A DNA stretch of 64,000 nt from a bacterium (GCA_027364575.1 DAHXPC010000007.1:53438-117437); one strand, 5' to 3'. Shown: positions 27,674 through 37,438, counted from the first letter of the stretch. The notes: a model not told the origin generated them from the letters alone. Program-made: numbers and translations.

Positions 27674-30268
27674 TCAAACATATTGGGCATCCTGTAAAGA
27701 TCTAACCGCCCCTATTCTACACAGTGCTTTTAATGAACAGGTTCTACACGTATTTTCCCCGTCGAGCGGCTCAACGGTCGCTATACCTTCCTTAAATTGC
27801 TTGGCCAGCATCTTAAGGATACTATTCCATTCTGCACATTGCTCTTCCCAACTCGCTTCACTGCCTAGGGATTGGGTTTGGGAAAGGGTTTTCACCCTCG
27901 GCAATATCATTGAGTCTTTCGCCAACCCTTGAAATTTCACCCCTTCTGGCTGTAAAACAGCGAAGGTAATGGCAACCGGCATTGATCCCCGAGTAATGCA
28001 ATAAAAAGGCAGCTGTGGATCACGTGGCCTTTCCCCAAACCAATGACTAATCGAATGTATACCGGTTTTATAATCAATCAAAATTTCTGCTTGGTTTTCC
28101 GTTTTATCAATTCGATCAATTCGAATCTTTATCTGTAAACCTTCAAAATCAATAATGTTTTCCGCTTCATTGGCAACCACCTCAAAAAAGGGGCGCGTCT
28201 TTTCCAAGTCAAGAAGCTGTGTAATTAAAGGGATAGTGCGCTTTTTTTCTAAAGCAATATACCGGGGGGTTAAGGTAAAAAAACGTTTGGCAAGCCATTT
28301 TTTTATAATTTCATCGAATGCAGAGTCTAGCATACGATTCTGCTGCTCTACACTCAGTGCTTTTAACCGGGCCTGATCTTTTATTTCTAGCCAAAAACGA
28401 TGTAAAATTTCATGAATAATTTCTCCTCGATCGCCACTGGTCAACCCATGCTCTGGCACAGGCAATGGCACTGCTTGAAGCCGACTTTCCGCAAAAGCCC
28501 GAAATGGACAAGCGGCCTGTAATTTTAAAATACGGGTACCGCCTCTCACCTTTTCCTGTTCCGTCACCCAAGGCGCTCGCTCATCGAATGCAGCAGAAAA
28601 AGGTTTTATTTCACCTCTTTTTTCTAAGGGTGACAACAAACGGGGGATCCCCAATGCCTCGGCTGTTGTTTGCGGAAAATGTTCTAATAATGGGCTAATA
28701 AAGCCCGGTTGTTCTTCAACCGTGAGTGGAAAGCTAAAAACAACCTGAGATCCTCCCTGACCTAATCTTTCTGTAAATAATTTAGCCATTTTAAGTTCTC
28801 TCGCCGCAGTACTGCGCGGCAATTCTTTTATTCGCTGGACAGAAAAAGGAATAAATGGATTTGGGGCTGCCATTAATGGCCACGCTTCACGATGCATACC
28901 CATCACCCAAAGATAATCAAAAGGGATGCCAGTGGCTTCTAATACGCCCAAGACGTGTATTGCGCATGGTGGAGTAGAAGGCGAAAAAGGGGTTTCTTTT
29001 ACAAGTTTTTCAATATAAGCCAATGCTTTATAATAAGAATGCTTGCCTAAGATTTTTTCCATTCCTCGGTAAGTTTCTAACACGGCCTCCCACTGTATTT
29101 TAATTTGATATTCTTCGCTGTTTAAAGCACGCTCACCAGGCCAACCCCATATTTCCAACACATTAACAAATAAATCACACCAAGCACTTGCCGATTTTGG
29201 CTGAGCGAATTCTCCAAATGGTCTACCCTCTGTAGAAACCCTATCGATCACATTTTGCAAACGCTTTAGCCATTTTATCTCATTTAAAAAAATCGTATTT
29301 TTAAAATCTTGCATGAATTTACGATACAGCGCTTCTAAAGAAAATTCTGCTTGCCTAAATTGTCTCATCATAACGTCTAATTGAGCGCGAGCAATTTGCT
29401 CGGTTATAGACTCACCTAAAAATGGGGATCGTAAAAATTGACTCACCTTTTCTACATTTACAGCCCCCGACAAAAGATGCAAAGCTAACAATGCAGACTC
29501 TATCAAAGGATAACGCGCCAATGGCAAAGGGGCTGCCACATTAAAAGGGATTTGCAGCACTTCTGCAAAAATACGAATAACCGTGTGCCGCTGACGTTCA
29601 AGATCAGGCACAACTATGCCAATGGAACTCCCTGGCTTATTTTCTAACCATTGCTTTGCCTGACAAGCGGCAGCTCTTAATTCTTCCTGGTTACTTTTTA
29701 AAGCCACGCAATGTATTTCTCCAGTCCTAGAGAGCAACGAATTCTCTGCTAGCTTTACACCATTTGCTTGTATTGTTTCAAACAAAAGCTTTATTTGCGG
29801 ACTAAGCTCTTCAAATCCCACCAAAGTAATCGTTTCAGGTAACTCTACTTGTTTTGCGCTAACGGCTTCTATTAAGCAATTCACATAGGTTGCAGAGTCT
29901 ACCCACGCATTCTCTTGACACGTTTTTTGATATTGCAGTGCCCAGGTGCTAAATGCTCGGCTATCTTCTGTTTGTTTTTCCTCCGCAATAATAGGCAATA
30001 ACCATTGAATAAAAAGCGACCAAGCCTCACGAACCCCTCGCACAATGCCTGAAGTATTTAATAATGATTGACCGATGTCGGAATCTTCTATAATTTTGTG
30101 CCAAATCACTTCTTCTTCATGGACTGTCAGGCGGTGATGCCAGCGATCAGGGTCCTTTGCGATTAACCCTGCATACAGCGTTTCTAACCAGGTATTGATA
30201 GGCATAACGTCGTTATAGCCTTTGTCTTGTAAAAATACGGCCATACGACGATTAGGGGTTAGTCTCAT
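27674..30268 (-). CDS. AddB/RecB-type PD-(D/E)XK nuclease, probable DNA-repair protein
   Basis: An 864-residue partner subunit of the AddAB-like family often annotated as 'probable DNA repair protein'. The N-terminal ~600 residues are helicase-like but lack a Walker A. The C-terminal nuclease has GDRGEIIHEILHRFW, then RIDRID and AEILIDYKTG, the D...DxK active site. An AddB-type iron-sulphur cluster is likely, from a Cys in AACPFRAFAE and the triplet in TCRTCSLKALC. It should supply the nuclease that the neighbouring helicase lacks. In relatives the two genes are adjacent; here they are about 1.15 kb apart with an opposite-strand gene between. Confidence 0.87.
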   Translation of the reverse strand: MRLTPNRRMAVFLQDKGYNDVMPINTWLETLYAGLIAKDPDRWHHRLTVHEEEVIWHKIIEDSDIGQSLLNTSGIVRGVREAWSLFIQWLLPIIAEEKQTEDSRAFSTWALQYQKTCQENAWVDSATYVNCLIEAVSAKQVELPETITLVGFEELSPQIKLLFETIQANGVKLAENSLLSRTGEIHCVALKSNQEELRAAACQAKQWLENKPGSSIGIVVPDLERQRHTVIRIFAEVLQIPFNVAAPLPLARYPLIESALLALHLLSGAVNVEKVSQFLRSPFLGESITEQIARAQLDVMMRQFRQAEFSLEALYRKFMQDFKNTIFLNEIKWLKRLQNVIDRVSTEGRPFGEFAQPKSASAWCDLFVNVLEIWGWPGERALNSEEYQIKIQWEAVLETYRGMEKILGKHSYYKALAYIEKLVKETPFSPSTPPCAIHVLGVLEATGIPFDYLWVMGMHREAWPLMAAPNPFIPFSVQRIKELPRSTAARELKMAKLFTERLGQGGSQVVFSFPLTVEEQPGFISPLLEHFPQTTAEALGIPRLLSPLEKRGEIKPFSAAFDERAPWVTEQEKVRGGTRILKLQAACPFRAFAESRLQAVPLPVPEHGLTSGDRGEIIHEILHRFWLEIKDQARLKALSVEQQNRMLDSAFDEIIKKWLAKRFFTLTPRYIALEKKRTIPLITQLLDLEKTRPFFEVVANEAENIIDFEGLQIKIRIDRIDKTENQAEILIDYKTGIHSISHWFGERPRDPQLPFYCITRGSMPVAITFAVLQPEGVKFQGLAKDSMILPRVKTLSQTQSLGSEASWEEQCAEWNSILKMLAKQFKEGIATVEPLDGENTCRTCSLKALCRIGAVRSLQDAQYV

Positions 30269-30433
30269 ATTCCTGCTACTCTTCTTTTCAAATTTTAGGA
30301 AAACGCTAAAATAAATCTTAAACTACACTGTAACAAAGTTTTTCCTAAATTAAACGTATAACGTGTACGCGCTTAGCCATTTTTAGGGTAAAAAATAAGG
30401 TTTAATAGCTGCATCATTTCTGGAGTTAGTTTT

Positions 30434-31189
30434 GTGTCTAATTTACTGAATTGCTTACCACTCCCTCGATATGGCCTGATAGGACACAGAGGTGCTGCCG
30501 GCCTTGCGCCAGAGAACACTTTAGCCAGCTTTAAAAAGGCGGCAACCCTGGGTTTAAACTGGGTAGAATTTGACGTGCGTCTCTGCGGATCAGGCGAATG
30601 GGTTGTGATACACGATGAAACGCTAGAGCGCACAACCAACGGCCATGGGCTTGTTTCACAAACCCCATATGAAACACTTAAAACTTTAGATGCCGGATCT
30701 TGGTTTGATCCTCAGTTTGAAAACGTACGTATTCCTCTGCTTAGCCAAACCCTTAGCTTTTTAGCCACCCTAAATCTACACCCCAATATTGAGATTAAAA
30801 CATTTACACATCACAAAAAAGAAAAAATGGAACATTTTATCGAACAATTACACCATTGGCCAGCCTCTCTGCCACTTCCTTTGGTTTCAAGTTTTGATTT
30901 AGAAATACTGATTATTCTGAGATCCCTCCATTCAGATTTACCCTTGGGGTATTTAGTTGACGTCATTTCTGATTGCAGCATCCAACAGACTATCCAATGC
31001 GATCTAAATGCTTTGCACGCTTATGATGGTGGGGCAGTACATACCTCAACCCTACCCTTGGATAAAATTCCGATCTTAATTTATACCGTAAACAATCAGA
31101 AACGTATTGAGTATTTTTTACAAATGGGAATACATGCAATCTTTAGCGATCTAACTGATTTCATCCCGGCCTCTTTATTGAAAGTTTAA
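30434..31189 (+). CDS. ugpQ: Glycerophosphodiester phosphodiesterase
   Basis: Hydrolyses glycerophosphodiesters (deacylated phospholipids) to sn-glycerol-3-phosphate and an alcohol, in the cytoplasm. The GDPD signature is at the N-terminus: GHRGAAGLAPENTLASF (catalytic His), then WVEFDVRLC (metal-binding E-x-D) and VVIHDETLERTTNG (second His). 251 residues, family length, no signal peptide, so UgpQ-like rather than periplasmic GlpQ. GTG start at 30434 preceded by GGAGTTAGTTTT. Host-lipid use is a plausible context. Confidence 0.92.
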   Translation: MSNLLNCLPLPRYGLIGHRGAAGLAPENTLASFKKAATLGLNWVEFDVRLCGSGEWVVIHDETLERTTNGHGLVSQTPYETLKTLDAGSWFDPQFENVRIPLLSQTLSFLATLNLHPNIEIKTFTHHKKEKMEHFIEQLHHWPASLPLPLVSSFDLEILIILRSLHSDLPLGYLVDVISDCSIQQTIQCDLNALHAYDGGAVHTSTLPLDKIPILIYTVNNQKRIEYFLQMGIHAIFSDLTDFIPASLLKV

Positions 31190-31243
31190 CGGTTAAGAGC
31201 TATTGTAAATGGATGGTAGGCCTAATTTTTAAGTGATAATTTT

Positions 31244-32287
31244 ATGATTGCACTAGATGGTATCGAAAAGATTTATAAAACCGGTAATACCGTTATTCAC
31301 GCGCTTAAAGGCATCAGCTTAAATATTGAGCGTGGAGAAATATTTGGCATTATGGGTCGAGCCGGGGCTGGCAAAAGTGCATTGGTACGATGTATCAACT
31401 TATTGGAGCACCCCTCTAAAGGAACCGTGACGGTTGATAGCTGTGATTTGACCACCTTAAACACGGAGGCCCTACGCCTTGCTCGGCGAAATATTGGAAT
31501 GATTTTTCAGCATTTCAATTTATTAGGCACTCGTACCGTTTTCCAAAATGTCGCCCTTCCTTTAGAAATTAGTGGAAATTCCAAAAGTACTATCGAAGCA
31601 ACCATACTGCCCATACTCGAACTAACGGGTCTTATCGATAAAAAAGACTTTTATCCAAGCCAATTAAATAATGTACAGAAACAACGCGTATCCATAGCAA
31701 GGGCGCTGGTCAATAAACCAAAAGTCTTGCTATGCGAAGAAGCAACCGCTTCTTTAGATCAAAAATCGAAGCACTCTATTTTGCAGCTTTTAAGGAAAAT
31801 TAATAAAGAACTGCAGCTCACTATTCTCTTAATGACACACGAACTTGAAGTCATTAAATCTATTTGTCATCGCGCTGCCGTACTTGATCAAGGAGAGATT
31901 GTTGAGCAAGGATCCGTTATACAACTACTGACTCGTCCGCAATCTCCGATTACGCAAGAGTTTATTAAAGCTGCCGCCAGGCAAGATATGCCCATGACTT
32001 TAAGAAATCGTTTACAAGGGATACCAAGCAAAGATTGCAACCCCATTTTACACATTTCTTTTGCAGGGCCCTCGGATCAAGAACATTTCATTACTTATAT
32101 AGTGCAGGCATTTACGGTATCGGTTAATATTATACAAGCACATTTGGAAACCATTGGCGGAGAATCCATTGGCAATATGATTGCCGAAATGGTAGGCTCT
32201 GTAGCAGACGTGAAAAAAGCAACCGAATTTTTAGAACATAAAGGTCTCCATATTGAGGTATTAGGCTATGCTCCACACTCTATTTAA
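31244..32287 (+). CDS. metN: Methionine ABC transporter, ATP-binding subunit (degenerate signature motif)
   Basis: A 347-residue ATPase of the MetN family. Walker A is GRAGAGKSALVRC, Q-loop FQHFNLLGTRTV, Walker B VLLCEEATASLD, switch His in MTHELEVI, and a C-terminal NIL regulatory domain (~270-345) ends in IEVLGY. The ABC signature, LSGGQ in almost all family members, reads QLNNVQKQRVSIARAL, and the Walker B aspartate is Glu (LLCEEAT). Both differ from the norm and may lower ATPase activity. It overlaps metI by 20 bp. No metQ binding-protein gene follows or precedes. Confidence 0.9.
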   Translation: MIALDGIEKIYKTGNTVIHALKGISLNIERGEIFGIMGRAGAGKSALVRCINLLEHPSKGTVTVDSCDLTTLNTEALRLARRNIGMIFQHFNLLGTRTVFQNVALPLEISGNSKSTIEATILPILELTGLIDKKDFYPSQLNNVQKQRVSIARALVNKPKVLLCEEATASLDQKSKHSILQLLRKINKELQLTILLMTHELEVIKSICHRAAVLDQGEIVEQGSVIQLLTRPQSPITQEFIKAAARQDMPMTLRNRLQGIPSKDCNPILHISFAGPSDQEHFITYIVQAFTVSVNIIQAHLETIGGESIGNMIAEMVGSVADVKKATEFLEHKGLHIEVLGYAPHSI

Positions 32288-32921
32288 TGCTTTAGAAGAA
32301 ACATTATTTATGGTTTTTTCTGCAGGTTTACTCACCTGGATCATTGGTCTACCCCTGGCGGCTTTTCTATCTGTTTTGTCAACCCAACAGTCTTCAAGCG
32401 TTTCGTTTATCTATAAGCCCTTAAGTTTTGTAATTTCTATCGCGCATAAAGTGCCTTATATAGGCTTAATGATTGCGCTTATCCCTTTAACCCGTTTTAT
32501 TATGGGCACAGGCGAAGGCAGTGTTGCCGCAATCCTGCCTTTAACACTGGCTGCTATCCCGTACTTTACCCAATTGTGTGAAAAAGCACTTAATAAAGTG
32601 CCAAGGGGATTAATTGAAGCGGCAAAAGCAGCAGGCGCCTCCCCTCTGCAAATTATTTATAAAGTGCTTATCCCTGAAGCACTGCCCAATATTATTCTTG
32701 CGCTAACCACTACCTTAACCCATCTGATTGGATATTCGACGATGGCCGGAGCACTCGGCGGCGGGGGTCTCGGCAGCCTTATGATTCATAAGGGATACCA
32801 AGATTTTCACAGTGAGTATGTCATTGCCGCCGTTATTTTGTTAATTGCATTAATTCAAATAATTCAGCTCTGTGGCGATTACATTGCCAATGGAAACCTG
32901 CCTAACAATAGTAATGCCTAA
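32268..32921 (+). CDS. metI: Methionine ABC transporter, permease subunit
   Basis: A 217-residue inner-membrane permease with five hydrophobic helices. The EAA coupling loop reads PRGLIEAAKAAGASPLQII, and the family phrase STMAGALGGGGLGSLMIHKGYQ follows, typical of MetI. It overlaps metN (20 bp), so the subunits are co-translated. The substrate-binding lipoprotein MetQ is not encoded in the window; it may be elsewhere or lost. Confidence 0.93.
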   Translation: MLHTLFNALEETLFMVFSAGLLTWIIGLPLAAFLSVLSTQQSSSVSFIYKPLSFVISIAHKVPYIGLMIALIPLTRFIMGTGEGSVAAILPLTLAAIPYFTQLCEKALNKVPRGLIEAAKAAGASPLQIIYKVLIPEALPNIILALTTTLTHLIGYSTMAGALGGGGLGSLMIHKGYQDFHSEYVIAAVILLIALIQIIQLCGDYIANGNLPNNSNA

Positions 32922-32936
32922 TTTATAAAGCCCCTT

Positions 32937-34253
32937 ATGATTGAAAATGTTATTTTTTCCGTGCCTGCGTTAATGGCCTTAGGCACATTTATCTTAGCTT
33001 ACATACTGGTTGTTTTTGAAGAATTTACCGGGTTTAGAAAATCAAAAGCACTTATATTGGCTTCCGCCATCATCTGGGTAATGGTTGCGCTCCTTGCCAA
33101 GCAAAAGGGTTTATTGCACAGTGCAAATCATGCCGTTCGTCATGCGCTAATGGATTATGCAGAACTACTATTGTTTATGATTGTTTCTATTACTTATATT
33201 AATGTGCTCTCTGAACGTAAGGTATTCGAATCTATACGCTCTTGGTTAGTTCAAAAAGGGTTTTCCTATCGTCAGTTGTTTTGGATAACGAGTATCCTAA
33301 CCTTTTGTATCTCACCGATTGCGGACAATTTAACAACCGCACTCGCCATGTCTGCCGTTATTTTGGCGGTGGGCAAAGGTAACCCAAAATTTACCAGCTT
33401 AAGTTGTATCAGCTTGGTGATTGCGGCCAATGCAGGGGGGACTTTTAGTCCGTTTGGCGATATTACGACATTAATGGTCTGGCAAGCAGGGGCTCTCCCG
33501 TTTACTGCATTTTTTAAATTATTGCTCCCCTCGGTTCTGAATTTTTTAGTGCCTGCACTTTGTATGCATTTTGCAATCCCACTTGGCAGCCCGCACCCAA
33601 TTAAAGATAAAATTTCGCTAGCGGCTGGCGGCAAGACAGTTATTCTATTATTTTTACTCACTATCGGTACAACTGTTTTTCTGCAAAACTATTTTGATCT
33701 TCCACCCGCCTTTGGCATGATGGTGGGCTTAGGCTATTTACAATTATTTTCCTATTACACTCAATATTCTTCCACCATACAGACACTCGATGTCTTTCCG
33801 GCGATAAAAGAATTAGATTGGGACACTTTATTATTTTTCTACGGCATACTACTTTCAGTGGGTGGACTTGCCATCCTGGGGTATTTGGATGTGTTTTCCA
33901 ATACACTTTATGGGAGCCTTGATATCGTTCACAGCCAAATCCACCATCATACCCCCGGCAATATTTTAATCGGTCTCTTGTCTGCCCTTATCGATAATAT
34001 TCCTTTAATGTATGCAGTTCTTACCTTAAATCCCGTGATGTCGGAAGGCCAATGGCTATTGCTAACCTTAACTGCGGGTGTGGGTGGAAGTTTGCTTTCT
34101 ATTGGATCAGCAGCAGGGGTTGCCGTTATGGGGCAAGCGCGCGGGGTCTATACTTTCTTTTCTCATTTAAAATGGAGTTGGGCCATCGCACTGGGCTACT
34201 TCGCCAGTATTGCTTGTCATATCGTATTAAATAGTTCTACTTTTGCGCCTTAA
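32937..34253 (+). CDS. nhaD: NhaD-type Na+/H+ antiporter
   Basis: A 438-residue membrane protein of the ion-transporter superfamily with about 11-12 helices. Characteristic stretches are FCISPIADNLTTALAMSAVI and ANAGGTFSPFGDITTLMVW, the NhaD core with conserved Asp/Asn/Thr, and ALIDNIPLMYAVLTL near the C-terminus. It exchanges cytoplasmic Na+ for H+, supporting pH and salt homeostasis. It starts 15 bp after metI and may be in the same transcript. Confidence 0.92.
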   Translation: MIENVIFSVPALMALGTFILAYILVVFEEFTGFRKSKALILASAIIWVMVALLAKQKGLLHSANHAVRHALMDYAELLLFMIVSITYINVLSERKVFESIRSWLVQKGFSYRQLFWITSILTFCISPIADNLTTALAMSAVILAVGKGNPKFTSLSCISLVIAANAGGTFSPFGDITTLMVWQAGALPFTAFFKLLLPSVLNFLVPALCMHFAIPLGSPHPIKDKISLAAGGKTVILLFLLTIGTTVFLQNYFDLPPAFGMMVGLGYLQLFSYYTQYSSTIQTLDVFPAIKELDWDTLLFFYGILLSVGGLAILGYLDVFSNTLYGSLDIVHSQIHHHTPGNILIGLLSALIDNIPLMYAVLTLNPVMSEGQWLLLTLTAGVGGSLLSIGSAAGVAVMGQARGVYTFFSHLKWSWAIALGYFASIACHIVLNSSTFAP

Positions 34254-34671
34254 AAGTTACGCGATGTGTTTATCAAACTCATTGTAAAACTTATCCATTT
34301 GGCAGCTAATGATCGTTAGCAGATGCATAACATTCATAAAGAAATTATTTTTTGCTTGAAGGCGAGATCTTTGCGAGGCCATTATGCACAAGCCTTGGCG
34401 CCCGCATTCCAAGGTCTTTATACCGACAATAGCCCTTTTATGAAAGTTACCTATGGCCACCGAATTCAAGATCAGAACAGCATAAGTAACATTTTGAATT
34501 TTTTAGGGCCCATAGATAAAGAAAAGAAGGTAGCACCTGCACCTTAACTTTCTTAAGGAAGGTCATGTCATAATCGCGTTCTTATTAAGCGTGCTATCGG
34601 TATAATCATTGAGCATTTACCTGCAAGAAAATGAAAATCTACAGGATAAATGCTCAAATGTCGCGGGAGCG
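34254..34671. other. Intergenic region with a long hairpin
   Basis: A 418-bp gap between the convergent nhaD and Sel1 genes. Short frames exist on both strands (e.g. 34323-34547 +) but lack ribosome sites. A stem-loop is at 34611-34655: GAGCATTTA pairs with TAAATGCTC, extended by CCTG/CAGG with one bulged base, around an A-rich loop. No T-run follows, so it is not an obvious terminator. Otherwise nothing recognisable. Confidence 0.5.
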
Positions 34672-35952
34672 TTATCCTTTTGCATTCGCTTTTAAGCCAT
34701 CAACCCTTTTCGCAACCAGGCTTATCGCGCTAAATTTATCCCACCATTTTTTATTCTGGAGAGATGCTGTCGAAAATTCATTTGAAGTACCCTGAAGATT
34801 AGAGTGTGCTTTTGCACTTCCGCCTACGGCGGCCTTTTCCCACCATTCATGCGCTAGCCTGTAATTCACGGGAACCTCTTCCCCTTTATAGTAGATCAAC
34901 CCAACATTAAATTGAGCGCCCACATGTCCCTCTAAAGCTGCTTTTTCCCACCAATATAAGGCCATTTTAAAATCTTTAGAAACACCCTCTCCTTTGGAAT
35001 ACAAGGATCCAATATTAAATTGTGCATTCATATGGCCTTGCTCAGCGGCCTCTTTATACCATTTCAAAGCCAACGCGTAATCTTGGATTTGTGGATCTCC
35101 CTTATCATATAATAGGGCTAAATTGAATTGAAGAGTGGCATCGCCAAGTTTTGCGGCCTCGGTATACCACTCTACTGCCAATAGCAGATTTGTAGGGATC
35201 CCTTTGCCTTTTTCATAAAATGCAGCAACGGTACATTGCGCTTGAATATTGCCGAGTTTAGCCGCTTCTATATACCATTCTAAGGCCAATGGAAGATCGG
35301 TAGGCACTCCTTTACCTTCTTCATAAAATGCAGCGACTTTACATTGGGCTGGAATATCTCCAAGTTTAGCCGCTTCTATATACCATTCTAAGGCCAATGG
35401 AAGGTCTCGAGCCACCCCTTTGCCTTCTTCATAAAACGCAGCAACAATACATTGTGCTTGAATATCACCAAGTTTTGCTGCCTCAAGATACCATTCTAAG
35501 GCCAATGGAAGATCTTGAGTCACCCCTTTGCCTTCTTCATAGAAGGTCGCGACTTTCCATTGCGCTTGCAGAACGCCCTGTTTGGCAACCACCGTATACC
35601 ACTCTACTGCCAATGAAAGATGTTGAGCGATGCCCGCTTCTTTTTCATATAGCATGGCCAATTTTAATTGTGCTTCTCTATTGCCAAGCTTTGCGGCATC
35701 GGTATACCAATCCACCGCTAAGGTAACACTGCGCGGCGCACCTTTGCCTTCTTCATAGCAGGCCCCTACCTTACATTGTGCTTGAATGTCGCCTCTTTTA
35801 GCCGCCTCACTATACCACTTCAAAGCCAATATATCGTTTTGCTCAACCCCAAGCCCTTCTTCATACATTTTACCCAAATTAAATTGTGCTTCTCTGCATC
35901 CTTGTACTGCCTGCTCTTCCCATTCAAACGTCAACTTGTAATCTTTATGCAT
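34672..35952 (-). CDS. Sel1-repeat (SLR/TPR-like) protein
   Basis: A 426-residue protein made almost wholly of about ten 36-residue Sel1 repeats (type: AAKLGDIQAQCKVAAFYEEG then KGVPTDLPLALEWYIE), with several near-identical copies in the middle. Sel1 proteins are scaffolds for protein-protein contact; in Legionella and Coxiella relatives they include host-entry and vacuole-trafficking factors (LpnE, EnhC). No signal peptide or transmembrane segment is seen, so it is cytoplasmic or delivered by a secretion system. The last ~45 residues are non-repeat and basic. Monocistronic. Confidence 0.93.
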   Translation of the reverse strand: MHKDYKLTFEWEEQAVQGCREAQFNLGKMYEEGLGVEQNDILALKWYSEAAKRGDIQAQCKVGACYEEGKGAPRSVTLAVDWYTDAAKLGNREAQLKLAMLYEKEAGIAQHLSLAVEWYTVVAKQGVLQAQWKVATFYEEGKGVTQDLPLALEWYLEAAKLGDIQAQCIVAAFYEEGKGVARDLPLALEWYIEAAKLGDIPAQCKVAAFYEEGKGVPTDLPLALEWYIEAAKLGNIQAQCTVAAFYEKGKGIPTNLLLAVEWYTEAAKLGDATLQFNLALLYDKGDPQIQDYALALKWYKEAAEQGHMNAQFNIGSLYSKGEGVSKDFKMALYWWEKAALEGHVGAQFNVGLIYYKGEEVPVNYRLAHEWWEKAAVGGSAKAHSNLQGTSNEFSTASLQNKKWWDKFSAISLVAKRVDGLKANAKG

Positions 35953-36115
35953 GGTAAATTCCTTTTATCCAGATAGTGGATCCTTACATGTCATTACGCC
36001 GAAGATTTAGCCTTTTATGTAGTGTGGTAGAAAAAACAACAATAGTAAAGTGAACCCATAAATGGAAAATTCCACTTTGCAAGCGAAGCATAAAATCATT
36101 CAATGCGGATAAGAA

Positions 36116-36826
36116 TTAAGAGGCGTCTTTTTTGGCTTGTAACTTAATAAGCTTTTCCATATGCAATCGACATTCTTGTTCATTGGCTAAAATAATGGGT
36201 AAAGGAACAGAGGTAGTACGCTGGATTCTTTGGATTTTCATTTTCGCTGTCGTATGCCGCTCTCGCTCTGTATTGGCCTCATTTCCAAGCGCCATACTCG
36301 TTTGGCCGGCTGTCATGGCTAAATAAACCTGCGCCAGCAATTCTGAATCCAATAAGGCACCATGCAGCTCACGATGCATATTGTCAATATTATAGCGACG
36401 ACATAACATGTCTAAACTATTGCGTTGACCAGGATGTAATCGTCTGGCAACCTGCAGGGTATCAATGACATTTAAGTGTTTTTCTAAAGGGCGCCAAGCA
36501 TGATTAATTAAGCCCAACTCATGATTTAAAAACCCTAAGTCAAAAGAAGCATTATGAATAATGAGCTCTGTTTGTGGCTCTTGTAAAAAAAGCAAAAATT
36601 CTTGGTGAATATCTAAAAATTTAGGTTTATCTTTTAAAAATTCTAAACTCAAACCGGTAATTCTTGCCGCGTCTTTATCGAGTTCTCGCTCTGGATTCAA
36701 ATAGGTTTGAAAGCGCCTACCAGTCAGGCGTCTATTAATCATTTCAATACAACCAATTTCCGTTAACCGATGTCCTCTTAAAGGATCAAGGCCCGTTGTT
36801 TCGGTATCGAGTATGACTTGTCGCAT
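36116..36826 (-). CDS. dnaQ: DNA polymerase III epsilon subunit (3'-5' proofreading exonuclease)
   Basis: A 236-residue DEDDh exonuclease that proofreads for the replicative polymerase. Exo I is RQVILDTETTGLDPLRGHR, Exo II ELIIHNASFDLGFLNHEL, Exo III HGALLDSELLAQVYLAM. The C-terminal tail binds the alpha subunit in relatives. It starts 2 bp from the rnhA stop, in the same operon; E. coli has the same pair, but divergent. Confidence 0.95.
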   Translation of the reverse strand: MRQVILDTETTGLDPLRGHRLTEIGCIEMINRRLTGRRFQTYLNPERELDKDAARITGLSLEFLKDKPKFLDIHQEFLLFLQEPQTELIIHNASFDLGFLNHELGLINHAWRPLEKHLNVIDTLQVARRLHPGQRNSLDMLCRRYNIDNMHRELHGALLDSELLAQVYLAMTAGQTSMALGNEANTERERHTTAKMKIQRIQRTTSVPLPIILANEQECRLHMEKLIKLQAKKDAS

Positions 36827-36828
36827 AA

Positions 36829-37287
36829 TTATCCTTTTGCCTGTAATGCTAGTAATAAATGATCGATCGCCTCTCTGGCCAGCAGATCTACTCTATCATT
36901 TTCTGGATGATCACTATGACCTTTCACCCAACGCCAATCGATGGTGTGTCGTTTAGCCGCCGCTTCCAATTGTTGCCAAAGTGCTTGGTTTTTAACGGGC
37001 TTATTTGCTGCATTTTTCCAAGCCCGCTTTTGCCAATTCGGCAACCATTCTGTAATGCCATTTTTGACATACATAGAGTCGGTATAGATAACAATATTGC
37101 AGGATCGGGATAATGCATTTAACCCTTGAATGGCTGCCATTAATTCCATTTGATTATTGGTAGTATTTAGCTCAGCACCTGACAACTCTTTATCCACGCC
37201 TTGATAACGTAACAACACTCCCCACCCGCCAGGGCCAGGATTGCCTCTACAGGCCCCATCGACATATATTTCTACGGCTTTATTCAC
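36829..37287 (-). CDS. rnhA: Ribonuclease HI
   Basis: A 152-residue RNase H that degrades RNA in RNA-DNA hybrids. The active site is recognisable: VDGACRGNPGPGGWGVLL (Asp), NNQMELMAAIQGL (Glu), YTDSMYVKNGI (Asp), and WVKGHSDHPENDRVDLLARE (His and last Asp). GTG start at 37287, with GAGGAGA upstream. The start overlaps a possible 40-codon gene. Confidence 0.96.
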   Translation of the reverse strand: MNKAVEIYVDGACRGNPGPGGWGVLLRYQGVDKELSGAELNTTNNQMELMAAIQGLNALSRSCNIVIYTDSMYVKNGITEWLPNWQKRAWKNAANKPVKNQALWQQLEAAAKRHTIDWRWVKGHSDHPENDRVDLLAREAIDHLLLALQAKG

Positions 37288-37406
37288 GACTTATCTCCTC
37301 GCAGCATAATAGCATTGTTGCGCTTTTCTAGAAATGATTGAAAACATTCTGTAGTATTATGAGTTGGGATTTGATGCAAATAATCCTTATCATGCACCCA
37401 TAACAT
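37284..37406 (-). CDS. Possible 40-residue leader/small protein overlapping rnhA
   Basis: Short frame MLWVHDKDYLHQIPTHNT...MLRGDKS on the minus strand whose TGA overlaps the rnhA GTG (GTGA), the pattern of translational coupling. The frame stays open upstream to about 37469, but no start with a good ribosome site is seen. It may be a microprotein, or the decayed tail of an older upstream gene. Not recognised; low confidence. Confidence 0.3.
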   Translation of the reverse strand: MLWVHDKDYLHQIPTHNTTECFQSFLEKRNNAIMLRGDKS

Positions 37407-37438
37407 TGGCCAGTCAGATACCTTAAAGGTTAATTTAA

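Noticed and set aside
34323..34547. 74-codon + strand frame after nhaD
   Set aside because: No ribosome site and no recognisable fold; a matching antisense frame also exists.
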